Notes under the pieces: generated by a model
The model's database searches: none
Told to the model about the DNA's origin: nothing
What the model saw: the letters and a program-made list of their open reading frames with translations, nothing else
Assembly (NCBI GenBank): GCA_947579605.1
Contig: OX388327.1
Span: forward strand, 2,219,122-2,283,121
Direction of reading: 5' to 3'
Length of the DNA: 64,000 nt
Origin: Athripsodes cinereus
Lineage: Eukaryota > Arthropoda > Insecta > Trichoptera > Leptoceridae
Shown: piece by piece, positions 10,860-22,099 of the stretch
How the letters are laid out: every line of letters begins with the position of its first letter
How positions within the stretch are numbered: position 1 is the stretch's first letter
Position numbers and translations under genes: made by a program

Positions 10860-11498
10860 ATTTGATATCAATAAAACACTGTTTTACTTTTCACTATTGA
10901 TTTATTATTACTCAAGCGCTTTCGTCAAGTTAGCTTGACATTTTCAAGAGAACTAATTACAAGAAATTTTTTTCTTAAAGTCACATGCAACAACAATATT
11001 TTTTATATGTAGGATATGTTCTTTGATACGAGTGTTGATCGATAGACACTCGTATCAAAGAATATTCCAGAGCACATAGGGGTTTATCTAATTGTTCGGA
11101 GATGGCGGATCATTGCATTAGTCATAATCACAATTTTGATGTGAATAGTGTAAGGGTCCTACATTCAGAAAACCGGTATAGAAAATTAATTGCTTTGGAA
11201 ACATTGGAAATATGTACATAGAAATATTAAAAATATAGTAAATATTCAAATACCCCATTCATCACCATTGTTGAAACCAATTGTTCATCCACCATTGTCT
11301 TAACTACTCCTACTTCCTTACCCCTTCTTTTCTGTTTTTAGGTACCTACATATAAAAAATATTGTTGTTGCATGTGACTTTAAGAAAAAAATTACTTGTA
11401 ATTAGTTCTCCTGAAAATGTCAAGCTAACTTGACGAAAGCGCTTGAGTAATAATAAATCAATAGTGAAAAGTAAAACAGTGTTTTATTGATATCAAAT
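10860..11498 (+). mobile_element. Penelope-like retroelement relic with inverted terminal repeats
   Basis: About 153-bp arms, 10860-11012 and 11345-11498, are near-perfect inverted copies (TTTGATATCAATAAAACACT; AGCGCTTTCGTCAAGTTAGC). Between them the plus strand reads DHCISHNHNFDVNSVRVLH then SENRYRKLIALETLEI (11102-11221, stop TAG). This resembles the C-terminal GIY-YIG endonuclease region of Penelope-like elements (pattern H..NH.FD...V.IL..E..Y.KRLI.E...I). The reverse transcriptase is absent. Long repeats that can be inverted are typical of that group. The arms also hold a hammerhead-like core. An 18-bp-scale inner hairpin sits at 11019-11064. Confidence 0.65.
11411..11438 (+). ncRNA. Hammerhead-ribozyme-like core in the Penelope-like repeat
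   Basis: CTGAAAA (11411-11417, canonical CUGANGA) then stem II GTCAAG-CTAA-CTTGAC (11419-11434) then GAAA (11435-11438) followed by GCGCTT. Penelope-like terminal repeats are known to carry minimal type I hammerheads. The left arm (about 10917-10950, minus strand) has the same stem II and GAAA. The position-5 change in CUGANGA may make it inactive. Confidence 0.5.
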
Positions 11499-11539
11499 AT
11501 ATCTTATTGACTTAATATAATAGTTAAAATTCTGAGATA

Positions 11540-11799
11540 AACATTATTTAACGGTTTGATATGATTCAATATGTTTTATTTATATTTTTTGATTTGACAT
11601 GATGAATGTGCTGTAATTTTATTCTATAATTTGACATGACAGTGTGTTTTATTTTAATTTTAAAATTCGATGTTATGCAGTGTATTGTAACTTTATTTTA
11701 TGGTTAGATATGATACAGTTTTTTTTTATGATTTGACATGATGCTGTTGATATGTTGTAATTTTATTCTGTAGTTTATGTGACACAATGTGTTTAATTT
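11540..11799 (+). repeat. Degenerate ~65-bp tandem units in a LINE 3' UTR
   Basis: 'TTTGACATGATG' or 'TTTGATACGATG' alternating with 'TGTAATTTTATTCTATA' recurs at about 11590, 11630, 11735 and again at 12285. Probably one retrotransposon 3' UTR (family J, see 12243) interrupted by the insertion at 11800-12242. Confidence 0.5.
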
Positions 11800-12242
11800 T
11801 TTTTTATACGCGGCGGCAGAATTGCCATCCACACTTCTCAGCATTATACAACCAGATAAGTCTCCATATTATGATCAGTCATGGTCACACAAAAACTTAA
11901 CAGTCTAATGCCGGGAAAAATTCACCTAACCAGATATACAGGATATCAAAGGATTAGGCTCAGAACGCGGGTTCAAAATACCAGCATTGTGCCTGAAATA
12001 TCTGTGTTCATAAACATTTTTTACAATATTACAAGTGTTTATTATAATAGATTTTTGAATTTTAATGTACAAATTAACCGGTAAATCTAATTTTTGTAAA
12101 TTATTTATTAAAGATTTCGGAGTTACCCCTGTAGCTGACATGACTAAAGGTATTATACGAGTATAAACGGACCTAGAATGCCAAATATTTTTTATTTCTC
12201 CTGCTAGTTCTGTATATTTATGTATTTTTTCTGCGATTTTTA
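11800..12242 (-). pseudogene. Non-LTR retrotransposon pol C-terminus, 5'-truncated
   Basis: Minus strand from 12242 reads uninterrupted AEKIHKYTELAGEIKNIW, then TRIIPLVMSATGVTPKSL, then IIINTCNIVKNV to a stop at 11926-11928. The 'IPLV.SATG..PKSL...(I/V)..TC.IV.K' pattern is the C-terminal tail seen in LINE polyproteins with a host of insects. A poly-A tail (T-run on the plus strand near 11800) ends it. Confidence 0.7.
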
Positions 12243-12380
12243 TAATATTTGAAGTGATGCAGTATATTTTATTTTAAGTTTTAATTTGATACGATGGTGG
12301 TGTTGTACAATTATTGTTTGTAACTATGTATTAAAGGCGTAAGCCGTATGTATTATTATAAATTAATTAATAAATCCTCA
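12243..12380 (+). mobile_element. LINE 3' end, family J
   Basis: 'GGTGGTGTTGTACAATT' then 'GTATTAAAGGCGTAAGCCGT' then an ATAAAT tail. The second copy, at 16305-16455, is over 90% alike by eye. Confidence 0.65.
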
Positions 12381-12639
12381 GCTTTAACAAAGATAATAGG
12401 TTTGGGAGCACGGTCATAAAACTACATATTTCAAGGTTTGAAAGTACACTATTGTTTTAATTATGTAAAAATATTGATTTGCTACATTATTAAATAATTC
12501 CTTTTTATTATATAATCGTAAAATAATTACATAATAATGTAATAATTTATATGAATAATAATTAAATATAAAATGTTGTATTAAAACAATCACCGATAAA
12601 GAATTTATGTTAAAATTTAACGATTACTTAAAATATATA

Positions 12640-13110
12640 TGAAATCGCTTGAGGGGTTAATGACATATTATCGTTTTCCGATCTTCGTCTTCTTCTTTTT
12701 ATGAGCCGATAGACTTGAATCTCGAAGGATGAGGTTCACGTTTCTGCGTCTTCTAATACATTTACATTAAGAGAGGCGTTCCCAACACTTAGCACTGGAT
12801 GTTTCAAGAAAATCATTTCTCATGTCATCCAGTAAGTCTAGAGTAAAAGTTTTTTTTTATTTTTATCAAAGAGTGGGGTTAAGGTTGTTCTTATGGGATT
12901 CCCTCTGCAAAACCCACTATAGAATTAAAATAGTCTTCTAGTACAGGTGGATGCCATTCATAATTATCTTCTAGGGATGATCACAATGGTCAGTTATTTG
13001 TTCCATTGTTTGGATTTCTTCACAGTTACATACCACGAAATTGGAAAATCTTGCTCGATGTAAGCGGTACTTGTGCCTCAAAAGTCCTCAAAAGGAAGAA
13101 TCCTTGTTGA
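12640..13110 (-). mobile_element. LINE C-terminus with CxC...H..C zinc-knuckle-like end
   Basis: The minus strand contains RHKYRLHRARFSNFVVCNC followed by EEIQTMEQITDHC, the CxCxxxxQTMxHIxxxC-like end of several insect LINEs. The 3' UTR below 12950 (GGATGTTTCAAGAA, GGGTTTTGCAGAGGGA) recurs at 48840-49020 and 56820-57000. Confidence 0.6.
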
Positions 13111-13895
13111 TGTTAGAATGCGTCGTTAATTAATTCGTGACTTTTGATTGTTCTTAATGTGATTTTTTTTTAGAACAATGGTTCACAAATAACCTAACTC
13201 TTGTGTCGTTCCATTATCACATATTTTGATAACTTATTTTTAATATTTCTTCTGATTTGTCAAGCACTCCTCTAAGGAGTATAGGATATAAACATTACTC
13301 ATCCATTGGGAGTTTATTTCCGGCATTTAAGCTACTAATTTCTTCCACTTTCCTAATCCTTAGGTGTTGTCATAGAAAAGGTTTATTATGGAAGTAGAAG
13401 AGACGACAACGAAGCAGGCTGGTCTCTGGCCTGTTCTTCCGAAAGGTGCATAAAACAGCAATTGGATTGTATTGGATTTGTGAAACAACGTACTCGTATA
13501 AGATGTTTAGCGTCTTCTATTCTCTTTTGACACTGGCGTGCATGTATTTGCTGCACAATCTTCCATCTAACATTGTTAGTCGGCATTTGATAAGTACAAT
13601 TCATAGTTCAACATCCTTTACACGCCCACATGAAGGGTACGTATATATTATTATACTTTTAACATAGTTTCTGCACGCAAATAATTATAATTAATTGTTT
13701 ATACTAGGGATGAAATGTATAGCCTTTTGGCCAGATACCAAATAACGGATATTCTGTAGAATTTTACATTATAATATGTTGAGGACACAATGATGAAAAA
13801 TATGACATATCATAATGATAAGGACCGGATGACAAAGAGGACAATCTTAATTATTTTATTTATTCCATTCTTTCTTTACTGTACATGGATTACAA
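13111..13895. other. Spacer, no gene recognised
   Basis: Nothing recognisable apart from a LINE-tail-like 'TTTACTGTACATGGATTACA' near 13875. Two overlapping open frames at 13386-13667 on opposite strands show no domain and no splice context. Confidence 0.4.
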
Positions 13896-13898
13896 TTC

Positions 13899-14999
13899 AT
13901 TAGGGACTGCGAAGAGTTGCAATTAGACTTAGATAGACTCGCTAGCTACTGCCTAAAAAATCAACTTTACCTCAATGTCTCAAAATGTAACTGTATCACC
14001 TTTACAAGATCAAAGAAGCCAATTGCTAAGGGATACGTTCTGAATGGCGCGCAGTTGGCAAGAGTAAACGAAGTTAAAGACCTAGGAGTATTACTTGACA
14101 GCAAAATGACGTATAAAAATCACATAGACCGAATAGTAGATGGGGCATTCAAACAGTTGGGTTTTATATTGAGGGTATCTAAGCCATTCAAGTCTATCAA
14201 TACCTTGAAAGCGTTGTATTTCTGTTACGTGCGGAGTAGTTTGGAATTTGCATCAGTTGTATGGAACCCACAATATATAACATACATAGATCGCATTAAA
14301 AGGGTTCAAAACAAATTTTTAAAACATATAAATTACAGATGTAGGTTATCTTTCGACGACTATAAACTTTCTGCCCGTCACCATAGGGTTGCAACTTTGG
14401 AAAATAGGCGAACTGTAAGTGACATGATGTACTTATATAAACTCCTGAATGGTGTCATCGACTCGACTGAACTTATCCATAAAATACACTTTAACTGCCC
14501 CCCAAGACGAACGAGAACTGGTTCTACATTTAGACTTCCACAGTGTACCACAAATTATTGCCAAAACTCGTATATACAACGAGCTTGTGGTAGTTACGAC
14601 TCATTTTTTGGCGCGGTGGATATCCACCAACAAACTAAGACCAAATTTAAGTCTCAAATATTTGAGACTTTAATAAGAGGATGACTCTGCTGTAATGGTT
14701 TTCTTTCCCTTCCCTTTTCCTCCTTCATGAGCGCTCCATTGTAATTTTAATTTTTCTCTACAAATATAAGATACTTAGTCTTGTTAAGAATCATACATAC
14801 TAACTTTAAATAATAGCACTTTTCTATTTTTAGAATTTGTATTTTTATGTCAACTAAAAACTTGTAATATTACTGCAAACTGTTTTGGTTTATTTATTAT
14901 GTAACTTATATCTTGTAATGTATTCTGTTTAACTGTTTGTTTGCTTAAAATAAAATAAAATAAAAATAAAATAAAATAAAATAAAATAAAATAAAATTT
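13899..14999 (+). pseudogene. 5'-truncated jockey-type LINE, RT C-terminal third
   Basis: An open frame of about 260 codons starting mid-protein: LDRLASYCLKNQLYLNVSKC, then VNEVKDLGVLLDSKMTYKNH, then RSSLEFASVVWNPQY. These are blocks 6-7 and the thumb of a jockey-clade reverse transcriptase. The frame is intact to the stop at 14682-14684. A long (AAAAT)n tail runs 14946-14998. No palm catalytic motif is present, so it is a truncated, non-functional insertion. Confidence 0.85.
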
Positions 15000-15123
15000 A
15001 ATTGACAAATGCATTAAAATTAGATATAATCAAATAACAGGGCGAGTTTATCGCAGAGGCGTGATCTCTTCTAACTAATCTTAAATAATATAATAAAAAC
15101 ACTTTTTTGATAAAAAAATTATG

Positions 15124-15592
15124 TGCAATAGAACGGAGCGCCATAAAGATCTATACCTTCACACATCCTTCGTTTCCTATACATTCATCCAGTTTCTCAT
15201 ACATGCAGGCGGTTTCTCTTACTCAATACGCGCCCATCCTTTAGAATTCGTTCCACGAGCTCAAGCCACGTAGTTCTTGGACGTCCGCGCTTCCTTACAC
15301 CCTTTCTTTCAGATAAATACATTCTCTTTATCATCATTTCGTCGTGCATTTGCTCAACATATTATCCAAACTAGCTTAATTACACGCATTCTGTCCAAAA
15401 CACTCTTCTCGCATCCGCTCATTCTCTTGATATCCTCATTCTTCACTTTATTTCACAACGTTTTACTAACCATTTTTCTCAGTGAACGCATCTCCACAGT
15501 ATTTATTCCATTTTCGTCTTTCTTCAACCACGTCCAAGTTTCGCTTGCATACATAAGGATTAAGGCACGGGAAGAAAATATTATATTCAGCC
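15124..15592 (-). mobile_element. RTE-like LINE C-terminus, family B
   Basis: Reverse complement of this stretch matches the 58860 copy (RGVRKRGRPRTTW..., RSVVD) but with indels that break the frame. The terminal microsatellite is lost. Confidence 0.7.
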
Positions 15593-15872
15593 GGTAATCA
15601 AAACATCTAAACCGAATAATCCGTTTCGTCCCTATCTCTTACATTGTACTTATCAATATAAGTAGCAGGGGTACCAACATAGGCACATACAATTAAGTAT
15701 TAAATATAATAATGATTTGTTATTTACTCCATTTAAACTATTTAATATACTTACCTAGATACTTCTGGAAGGTTGACAGACAAATAATAACACGTAACAA
15801 ACAAATAAACTAAAATAACACTCAATGACATGGGTGTTAATTATTTTTTCGTCGTATTTGATATCTTAGATC

Positions 15873-16190
15873 AGTGGTCGGCAAAGTGCGGCTCCGGAGC
15901 CGCATGTGGCTCTTTTGCCCCGTAAGTGCGGCTCTCACGGCCTAGCCTAGAGTCAAATTAGTTAGAGAACGAAAAATTTAAAAACGTGTAATTAGAAAAT
16001 AAATTTTAAAAAATTCGTTACAATAAAAAAGGATTTCACCATACATAATTCCTAATTTCCCTAAATTAGTTAAAGTCTAAAATTATAATAAAGGTTTACT
16101 AAATTAATGAACAGATTTGGCTCACAATTTTTTTTTGATCAGTGTAATGTACATATTCGGCTCTTTGGCGAATAAGTTTGCCGATCACTG
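15873..16190. mobile_element. hAT-type non-autonomous element, 318 bp
   Basis: Starts CAGTGGTCGGCAAAGTGCGG and ends with the complement of CAGTGATCGGCAAACT. Flanks TCTTAGAT and TCTTACTT agree at six of eight positions, fitting an aged 8-bp hAT duplication. GCGGCTC repeats occur near both ends. Confidence 0.8.
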
Positions 16191-16304
16191 TCTTACTTGA
16201 TAAAAATAAAACACTCGCATTTATTACTCCATTCTAAATTTTCGAGTTTAGCTTAATTTGTAGAAATTCATTGTTGAAGATAATTATTGTTGTTATAATA
16301 TTAT

Positions 16305-16540
16305 GTTATAATATTAAGTGATGCAGTATATTTTGTTTTTGTTTTGATTTTAATTTGATACGATGGTGGTGTTGTACAATTGTTGTTTATAACTATGTAT
16401 TAAAGGCGTAAGCCGTATGTATTGTTATAAATAAATAAATAAATAAATAAATAAATGTTAACACAATATTTTAGGATGCGCCCTTGAAATTGATTTATTC
16501 CACAAAACGGCGCCTTTAAATTGTCTATTATTGTAATTAT
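16305..16540 (+). mobile_element. LINE 3' end, family J, with an adjoining repeat
   Basis: 16305-16455 repeats the 12243 sequence and ends in (AATA)n. 16456-16540 ('ATTTTAGGATGCGCCCTTGA', 'CACAAAACGGCG') is shared in reverse with 27040-27125. Confidence 0.6.
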
Positions 16541-16640
16541 TATTATTATTATAATAAATAAAATATATAAAAGAAGATAATTAGGTAATCCCATGGAATC
16601 CCAGTAAAGAATAGGTCTTCTATAAGAATTTAAAAAAATA

Positions 16641-16796
16641 CATATTAAATTCAGACAAGTAATTTGCCATCCATAGTGATTGTCTTGATTTTTGTTGGCA
16701 CGGTGAGGCCGGCTTGCATGTTTATTGCCTGAAGTTAGTCCACTGGCTACCATATTTGTGAGAAATGCCGTGATGGTATAGCAGTAGTAGTAGTAA
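16641..16796 (+). mobile_element. S1 element, 3' part
   Basis: 'TTGCCATCCATAGTG', 'GGCACGGTGAGGCCGG' and 'GCCGTGATGGTATAGCAG' followed by a GTA tract. Confidence 0.75.
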
Positions 16797-17327
16797 GATA
16801 ATTTCAAACGCGTGTCATGAAGTGTTAACCTATTACATGCATACCACTAAGAGCTTGACAAACAAATAAAATTAATTATATTCAGTTTTGCATATCGATA
16901 AATATATTATATACAATATCATTATCAGAGTAATATGCATACAAAATATTGATACAAAGTAAGTTAATATTTAAATTCGTGACCGAAAAACCAAATAATG
17001 AACTGACTTTAATACTATTTGTCCGACAAAAATGTTAAATTCGCGATAAGTATGGAAAGCCAAAAAACATCTCAGCCAAGTAACAAACAATGAGCGACCA
17101 TTATTCTAGGTGAGCGACTGAAAATATCATACGGGCGAAGAGAAATACTAACTGAGCGACTACATACCTTTATCAAATGATTGACTAAAAATACCAAGAG
17201 AAATTAAATAAAACTAATTTCAATTTTTATTCCTTAACTATCCCAAAAAAATTAAAGGATATCTTTATTAATGGCCTCTTTTTATTGCTTTTTTTGGATA
17301 GCAAATTTAATCTCATCGCCTAGTTAC

Positions 17328-17449
17328 TAAAGATGTAAAATGTCTTTATTTTTCGAACGCTTTCCTAACAATAAACAAATTAAACAATACACTCGAAAAC
17401 TTACAGCAAAGAGTGTGACACCAATCCTTTACCAGGTCCACGGAACACC
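17328..17449 (-). mobile_element. S1 element, 5' part
   Basis: Reverse orientation: 'AAGATGTAAAATGTCTTTAT', 'ACACTCGAAAACTTAC', then a worn 'CTTTACCAGGTCCACGGA'. It is the 5' end of the family. Confidence 0.65.
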
Positions 17450-17533
17450 CTGAATTTATAAGCACATTATCTTAAATAAAATGCATATTATTTTAAGCAT
17501 AATATTGTCAGCCGATTTTCAATTTATTTGTTA

Positions 17534-18073
17534 TGAGGTGTTCACATTTGGCGAATACCGCCGGGCGAATTTCAAAATATATCGCCAGGCGAAAAAACAA
17601 AATTCGCCGGATATCCATTGATCGTCACACCTGTTCACACAGTCCACCGATATAGAAACGATCTGTCAGATGCGATTTGATTTTGACACTCTTTTCAAAA
17701 TGGCGGACGTCGAGATGGAGATCGCGTAATATTTATTTTTAGTCGAAAATGTTATAGTTGAGGTTATAAGGCGCCTTTTAATTAAGGAAACAAACGCCAC
17801 AAACCAACAACAAAGATAACAGCTGTCATGAAGCGGGAAACATTATAAAATTTATAGGTTATAAAGTTTTTACCATACATACGAACGCCGCGCAAATCTG
17901 AGCTTGCGCAAATCGTTCAATCGGGCGAAAAAGTTGGAAGGTGGTCAACTCGAGACGATATCGTTTCTACTGGTTTTTATCGTTTCAGACTAGCTGTCAT
18001 TTTGTTCACACAGTTCAAATGGCTGGCGATATTTTGGTGCTCTGGCGATATTCGCCAAAGTGAGAACACCACA
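17534..18073. mobile_element. PIF/Harbinger-like element, 540 bp, TTA duplication
   Basis: The left end TGAGGTGTTCACATTTGGCG and the right-end complement TGTGGTGTTCTCACTTTGGC are followed by matching AATAxCGCC, about 30 bp in all. TTA flanks both sides (17531-17533, 18074-18076), as in PIF/Harbinger. Internally an ATG opens a short frame (MADVEMEIA, near 17700) that stops at once, and a second frame VENVIVEVIRRLLIK follows. It looks like an internally deleted derivative that kept the start of a transposon gene. Confidence 0.7.
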
Positions 18074-18499
18074 TTAGCTACAATTTTGCTACCTAAATGA
18101 TTATAATTATGGTCGCACAAACTATAACAAGTGGTCGCATTTACTTAAGTATTTTTTCGTCGTTCACATGAAGTCATAATAATTCTGTATGCTTTGTATT
18201 TTTTGTAAGCTACCATTTGAATTTTTTGTCACTCGTTCAAATTAATTCTATCCGTCATTAATAACTTATTACTTATTACAGTGTTTTGAGTTGCACTACT
18301 TTACAGCAGTATATTGTATAATATATCGATTCTCATAATAATTTTATCGATCACTCAAAAAAGCACTTTACTACCTATGAACTATGTTATTAAATATATT
18401 TATAATGGACAGACAATTAATTTAATTCAATTGTGATAATTATTTTTGTTGATTGTTTGTTTGTATGTGTGTTGCATTATTTCTTACTTACTTTACTTT

Positions 18500-18690
18500 T
18501 CGTATGGCCCGGTGTTGAAAAATCTTAACGATGTGGGCTGCGTCGTGTCCTCTACAGTCTTGGCTCCAGTGCTGAGAGCCAGTTCACCGCCTCCGGTCCT
18601 GCTTTATGAATGTCCTGCAGATCCCCGCTGAATTTTTTGAGATGGCAGTCCTGCTCTGTGTCTCACCGTCTGCACATCTCACATCTTATT
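18500..18690 (-). mobile_element. LINE 3' tail remnant
   Basis: Minus-strand frame contains HKAGPEAVNWLSALEPRL then TRRSPHR and DFSTPGHTK, a pattern I associate with the tail of an insect RTE-like LINE. It ends in a (GTAA)n tract at 18487-18498. Confidence 0.4.
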
Positions 18691-18705
18691 GCAAGTATAT
18701 TTTAT

Positions 18706-18993
18706 TGGGTTGTAAAACGTTGCGTTATAGAGTGAGGAATGAGGATATTAGAAGAGCGAACGGATGCAAGAGAAGTGTCGTGGATAGAATGCGTTTAAAT
18801 AATTTACAATGGTTTGGACATATGGAAAGAAGGGATGAAGACAGGATGATAAAGAGGATTAGCCATATTGGTATCAGAAAGAAGGGTTTAAGGAATCGCG
18901 TGCATCCGAGAACCACGTGGCTTGACCACGTAGACCAAATTCTCAAGCACGACCGTGTGTCGAGTAGTAAAAATCAACGTGCATGTATGAGAA
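18706..18993 (+). mobile_element. RTE-like LINE C-terminus, family B
   Basis: TLRYRVRNEDIRRANGCKRS, then NNLQWFGHMERRDEDRMIK, then RVHPRTTWLDHVDQILKHD. The frame is open but truncated before the WRSVLSAYP end. Confidence 0.75.
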
Positions 18994-18999
18994 ATTGAA

Positions 19000-20170
19000 A
19001 AAAAAGTAGTTTTATGTTATAAAATCAATCATTTGTGTCTTGTATAGGTACATTCTGGTAAAAGGATTCAATCGTCAGATGTCTAGTTTTTATAGAAAAA
19101 GAATATTTTCTTATCTAGACTTGATCATATTGAATATGATTAAGGACTCAAACAGCATGAGTTTCATTCTAACACTAAAAAAAATCGTCCAGATATAATT
19201 TTACGGCAAGGTAAAAGGCATCAAACCGCATAATCTCAAATATGCAACTCTTTTACATGTTGCTAGAGTCTATCAGTACAAAGGATAATCAATATTTTTT
19301 TGTAAATTTTGTTTATAACTTGATAATTTCTGCATATTTTCTCTTGAATTTTTATGACATAATAAAGAAACTACATAACAATAAGATGATAAAATAATAA
19401 TGTCAATAATTGGACATTTTCTATATCCTACAATATTTTACTTCTCCTACAAAAATTTACTAATTTAAATTTCACGAATTTAAATCTGTTTGTTTGTATT
19501 TCAGACAACGCCGGGTGATTATCTATTAAATAATTTGAATAATGCGATATATTTTCGCCTGTGTAACTTTATCAACACGACAAAACGCAACATGCTTCCT
19601 TATTCGTACATAAGAATATTGTATATTAAAAAAATATTTATTTCAAACAATGTGTACATTTAATAAACAACATGGACAGGTATATAGCAGTGGCGTAACT
19701 ATTTTTTTTATATAACACAAACAATTATTTAACAACTTTAGTCCACTTACTGATAGCACATTCCGTTAACAAAGGACAATGGGCGAAATTGGCCCAAGAG
19801 CCTTCAATGATAAGACCTAATGGAAATGAAATTACACACTTGTCATATCATTCTGGCAAAATTTTACTAAATTCTGTCTTGAGAGAGTCTCATTAAAGTC
19901 ACTTTTATTCCAGGTCCCAGCAACAAATAATACGATTTTACATTAAACTTCGATTGCATTTTGTAGTTATATGGGTCGATTTCAAAATTTTATACTATCC
20001 ATTTTTACTTCGTTTTAACGTCGAATCATATTATTTATGGGGAAAAAATGGCGATATATCCTGGGACAGAATTCAATAGTATTTTATTAGAATAGTAAGT
20101 ATGTACTATCATTTACCTGAGTCAGTGGAGGCCCTTGGGCCAAATTCCTAATTCCAAAAAAATATTATTT
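19000..20170. other. Spacer without recognisable genes
   Basis: AT-rich. 19700-19860 shares 'AGTCCACTTACTGATAGCAC' with 54325-54345, so it is an old repeat. An ACAACGCCGGGTGATTATCT block at about 19504 resembles a decayed Helitron 3' end. Nothing else. Confidence 0.4.
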
Positions 20171-20175
20171 TACAG

Positions 20176-20262
20176 CCGTGTCACTCATCCTGATATCAGA
20201 ACAGAGAGAACGACTAGTTTATTTGTTACTTGCGCTGGCTACCCCGCTTATGGGAATTTTCA
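20176..20262 (+). mobile_element. S1 fragment
   Basis: 'CACTCATCCTGATATC' and 'GCTGGCTACCCCGCTTATGG' are S1 blocks. The open frame running through it to 20555 therefore begins in repeat DNA and is not a gene. Confidence 0.55.
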
Positions 20263-20609
20263 TAATGTTATTCATGCAAATTTTAAGCCATGTGTTAGTA
20301 TTTTTTAAATATAGAAAATACGTCAATGCATTTAAGTACCAGCATGCTAACATACGCAAGCAAGTAGATTTGGCTCTAATATCAAATAATTATTATTTTA
20401 ATATGTCCTTAATCATGAAAAAGTATCATAAGTTTGTGCTTTGTACTTACTGTGTATGTATTATATTAAATATATTATCTATTTTATCGAAATCTTTTGT
20501 TAAAAAACAAATGAGAGACAGTGTCAGGTTCGGGTTATTTAGGACACTGCTTTAAGTGATAAAATTATTTTATAATTAGTCTAAAAAACTTGATTAAATA
20601 AATTGTCAA

Positions 20610-20705
20610 AGATTATCATCATCATCATCATCAATTGCTCTACATCCCGTTGTGAGCCTTGGCCTCCTCCAACATTCGCCTCCATCTCCCCCTATGTTAA
20701 AGATG
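20610..20705 (-). mobile_element. RTE-like LINE 3' end with ATG microsatellite
   Basis: Plus-strand (ATC)n followed by the complement of a GGDGGECWRRPRLTT-like reading, the typical arrangement of a LINE terminus with a trinucleotide tail. Confidence 0.45.
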
Positions 20706-20793
20706 GTACACAATACTAATTAAACTTTCTGAATTGTCCAGAGTTGCATGGTTTAGTGAACTTACGCGTCCCGAGTCGTAGCACCAGAAGTCA

Positions 20794-20945
20794 GAGCCCC
20801 TAGACAAACACGCACTTGGCGATCGACTACAAACGAATTTTCGTCAATAACTGCAACAATAACGTATAATTATACGGTACATGTAGGTAGATTGTCGAAA
20901 AGTTCGCCAGTAGTCGATCCTTAAGTACGATTTGTCTACGGCCCC
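20794..20945. mobile_element. MITE family X, copy with 8-bp TSD
   Basis: 152 bp. The left end GAGCCCCTAGACAA and right-end complement GGGGCCGTAGACAA are followed by matching GCACTTGGCGATCG and AAGTACGAT...GATCG parts. Perfect AGAAGTCA at 20786-20793 and 20946-20953, an hAT-type 8-bp duplication. Other copies are at 50344 and 62769. Confidence 0.8.
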
Positions 20946-20957
20946 AGAAGTCAGGTA

Positions 20958-21290
20958 TTGTTCTATGCTACGGGATCATCGTCCAACTATAGCTATTATT
21001 CATCAATGAATCGACTCCATGTAATAGGGAATAATTACCGTGAAATCGATATCTTCAACGATTCGGAGTACACCGTGAGGAAATGTGCTATGAGCGAGTT
21101 TCTTCGAAGGTACATGGATTCTGTTGAGGGTCCCGTGTAGCTTTTATTGTCATGTTTTTGTATTCATTGCCTCTTATGTGTTGATTGTGTTTGTATCGAG
21201 TATGATTTTTTAAGTTATTGTACTGTAAAGGCTATTTAATCTATTGTATTAATTTGGATTAATAAAACCTTTTCGGCTATAATGAAATCA
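20958..21290 (+). mobile_element. LINE C-terminal remnant
   Basis: Frame reads SSMNRLHVIGNNYREIDIF then NDSEYTVRKCAMSEFLRRY and a stop. The 'S.MNR......N....DIF.DS' layout resembles insect jockey-clade C-termini. A TTAATAAAACCTTTT tail follows. Confidence 0.45.
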
Positions 21291-21342
21291 TCATCAGTAA
21301 CATATTAAGACTGTTACTAAGGATGTCTACATATTAATTTCT

Positions 21343-21684
21343 TCTTCTAATATATAAAATTTTCGTGTCACGGTGTTTGTTACCATTACGTTACCGTTAC
21401 GAAACGGCTAGACCAATTTCAATGAAATTTCGTGTGCTTATCGGGTAGGTCTGAGAATCGGCCAATATTTATTTTTCATACCCCTAAAATTTAAGGGTGG
21501 TCAACCCTGATTTTTTTTAAACAAACATTTTTATTTTTTTATGGTGAGGCATTAAAAAATACATACAGCCCTAAATTTTCACCATTCTGCCATCAACACC
21601 TTTTTTTTAATAGCAATAATAGAATGTGGCAAATTTATATGGCAAAATGTATATGGCAAAACAACGTTTGCCGGGTCAGCTAGT
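21343..21684. mobile_element. Non-autonomous Helitron-like element
   Basis: Begins TCTTCTAATATATAAAATTT, contains AAACGGCTAGACCAATTTCA and 'GGTCTGAGAATCGGCC', and ends in a GGCAAA/TTTGCC hairpin followed by CCGGGTCAGCTAGT. A 5' TC, a 3' hairpin and a CTAGT terminus without inverted repeats are the Helitron hallmarks. Confidence 0.7.
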
Positions 21685-22099
21685 AATGTTATAAAAAAAT
21701 TGAAAAACTCACTGACCACTAAGATAGTCTAGAAGTCTGGGGACTTCTTTTTATTTATGTAAGTATGCGATTCTGATTTCTACACAAACTGAATGTAATA
21801 AACATACAAGTCGCCAACGTGGCAACGTAAAAATAAATAAAGATATTCAGGATAGTATAGGGTTTGTGCGTAATCTAAAATGGGGGTGTGTCCTAATTTG
21901 GCACAAGCAATACAAAATCGCCTCTGTCAACAACAGGTTATTACAGTTTGATACAAAAACAATAAAAAAATATCCCCACCCAGTTTATGTCATAAAAAAT
22001 TAAATGTATCAATAAACTTTGAAGTTTCTTTGTGTGTCTGCTTTTACTAAACCATTTATATTATACAGTGTGTTTGGTAGCTCATCAGCTAGGACATGG

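Noticed and set aside
13386..13667. Overlapping 70-codon frames on both strands
   Set aside because: No coding signature, and neighbouring sequence is transposon-derived.
20178..20555. 125-codon open frame with hydrophobic stretches
   Set aside because: It starts inside an S1 repeat block and has no domain, promoter or splice context.
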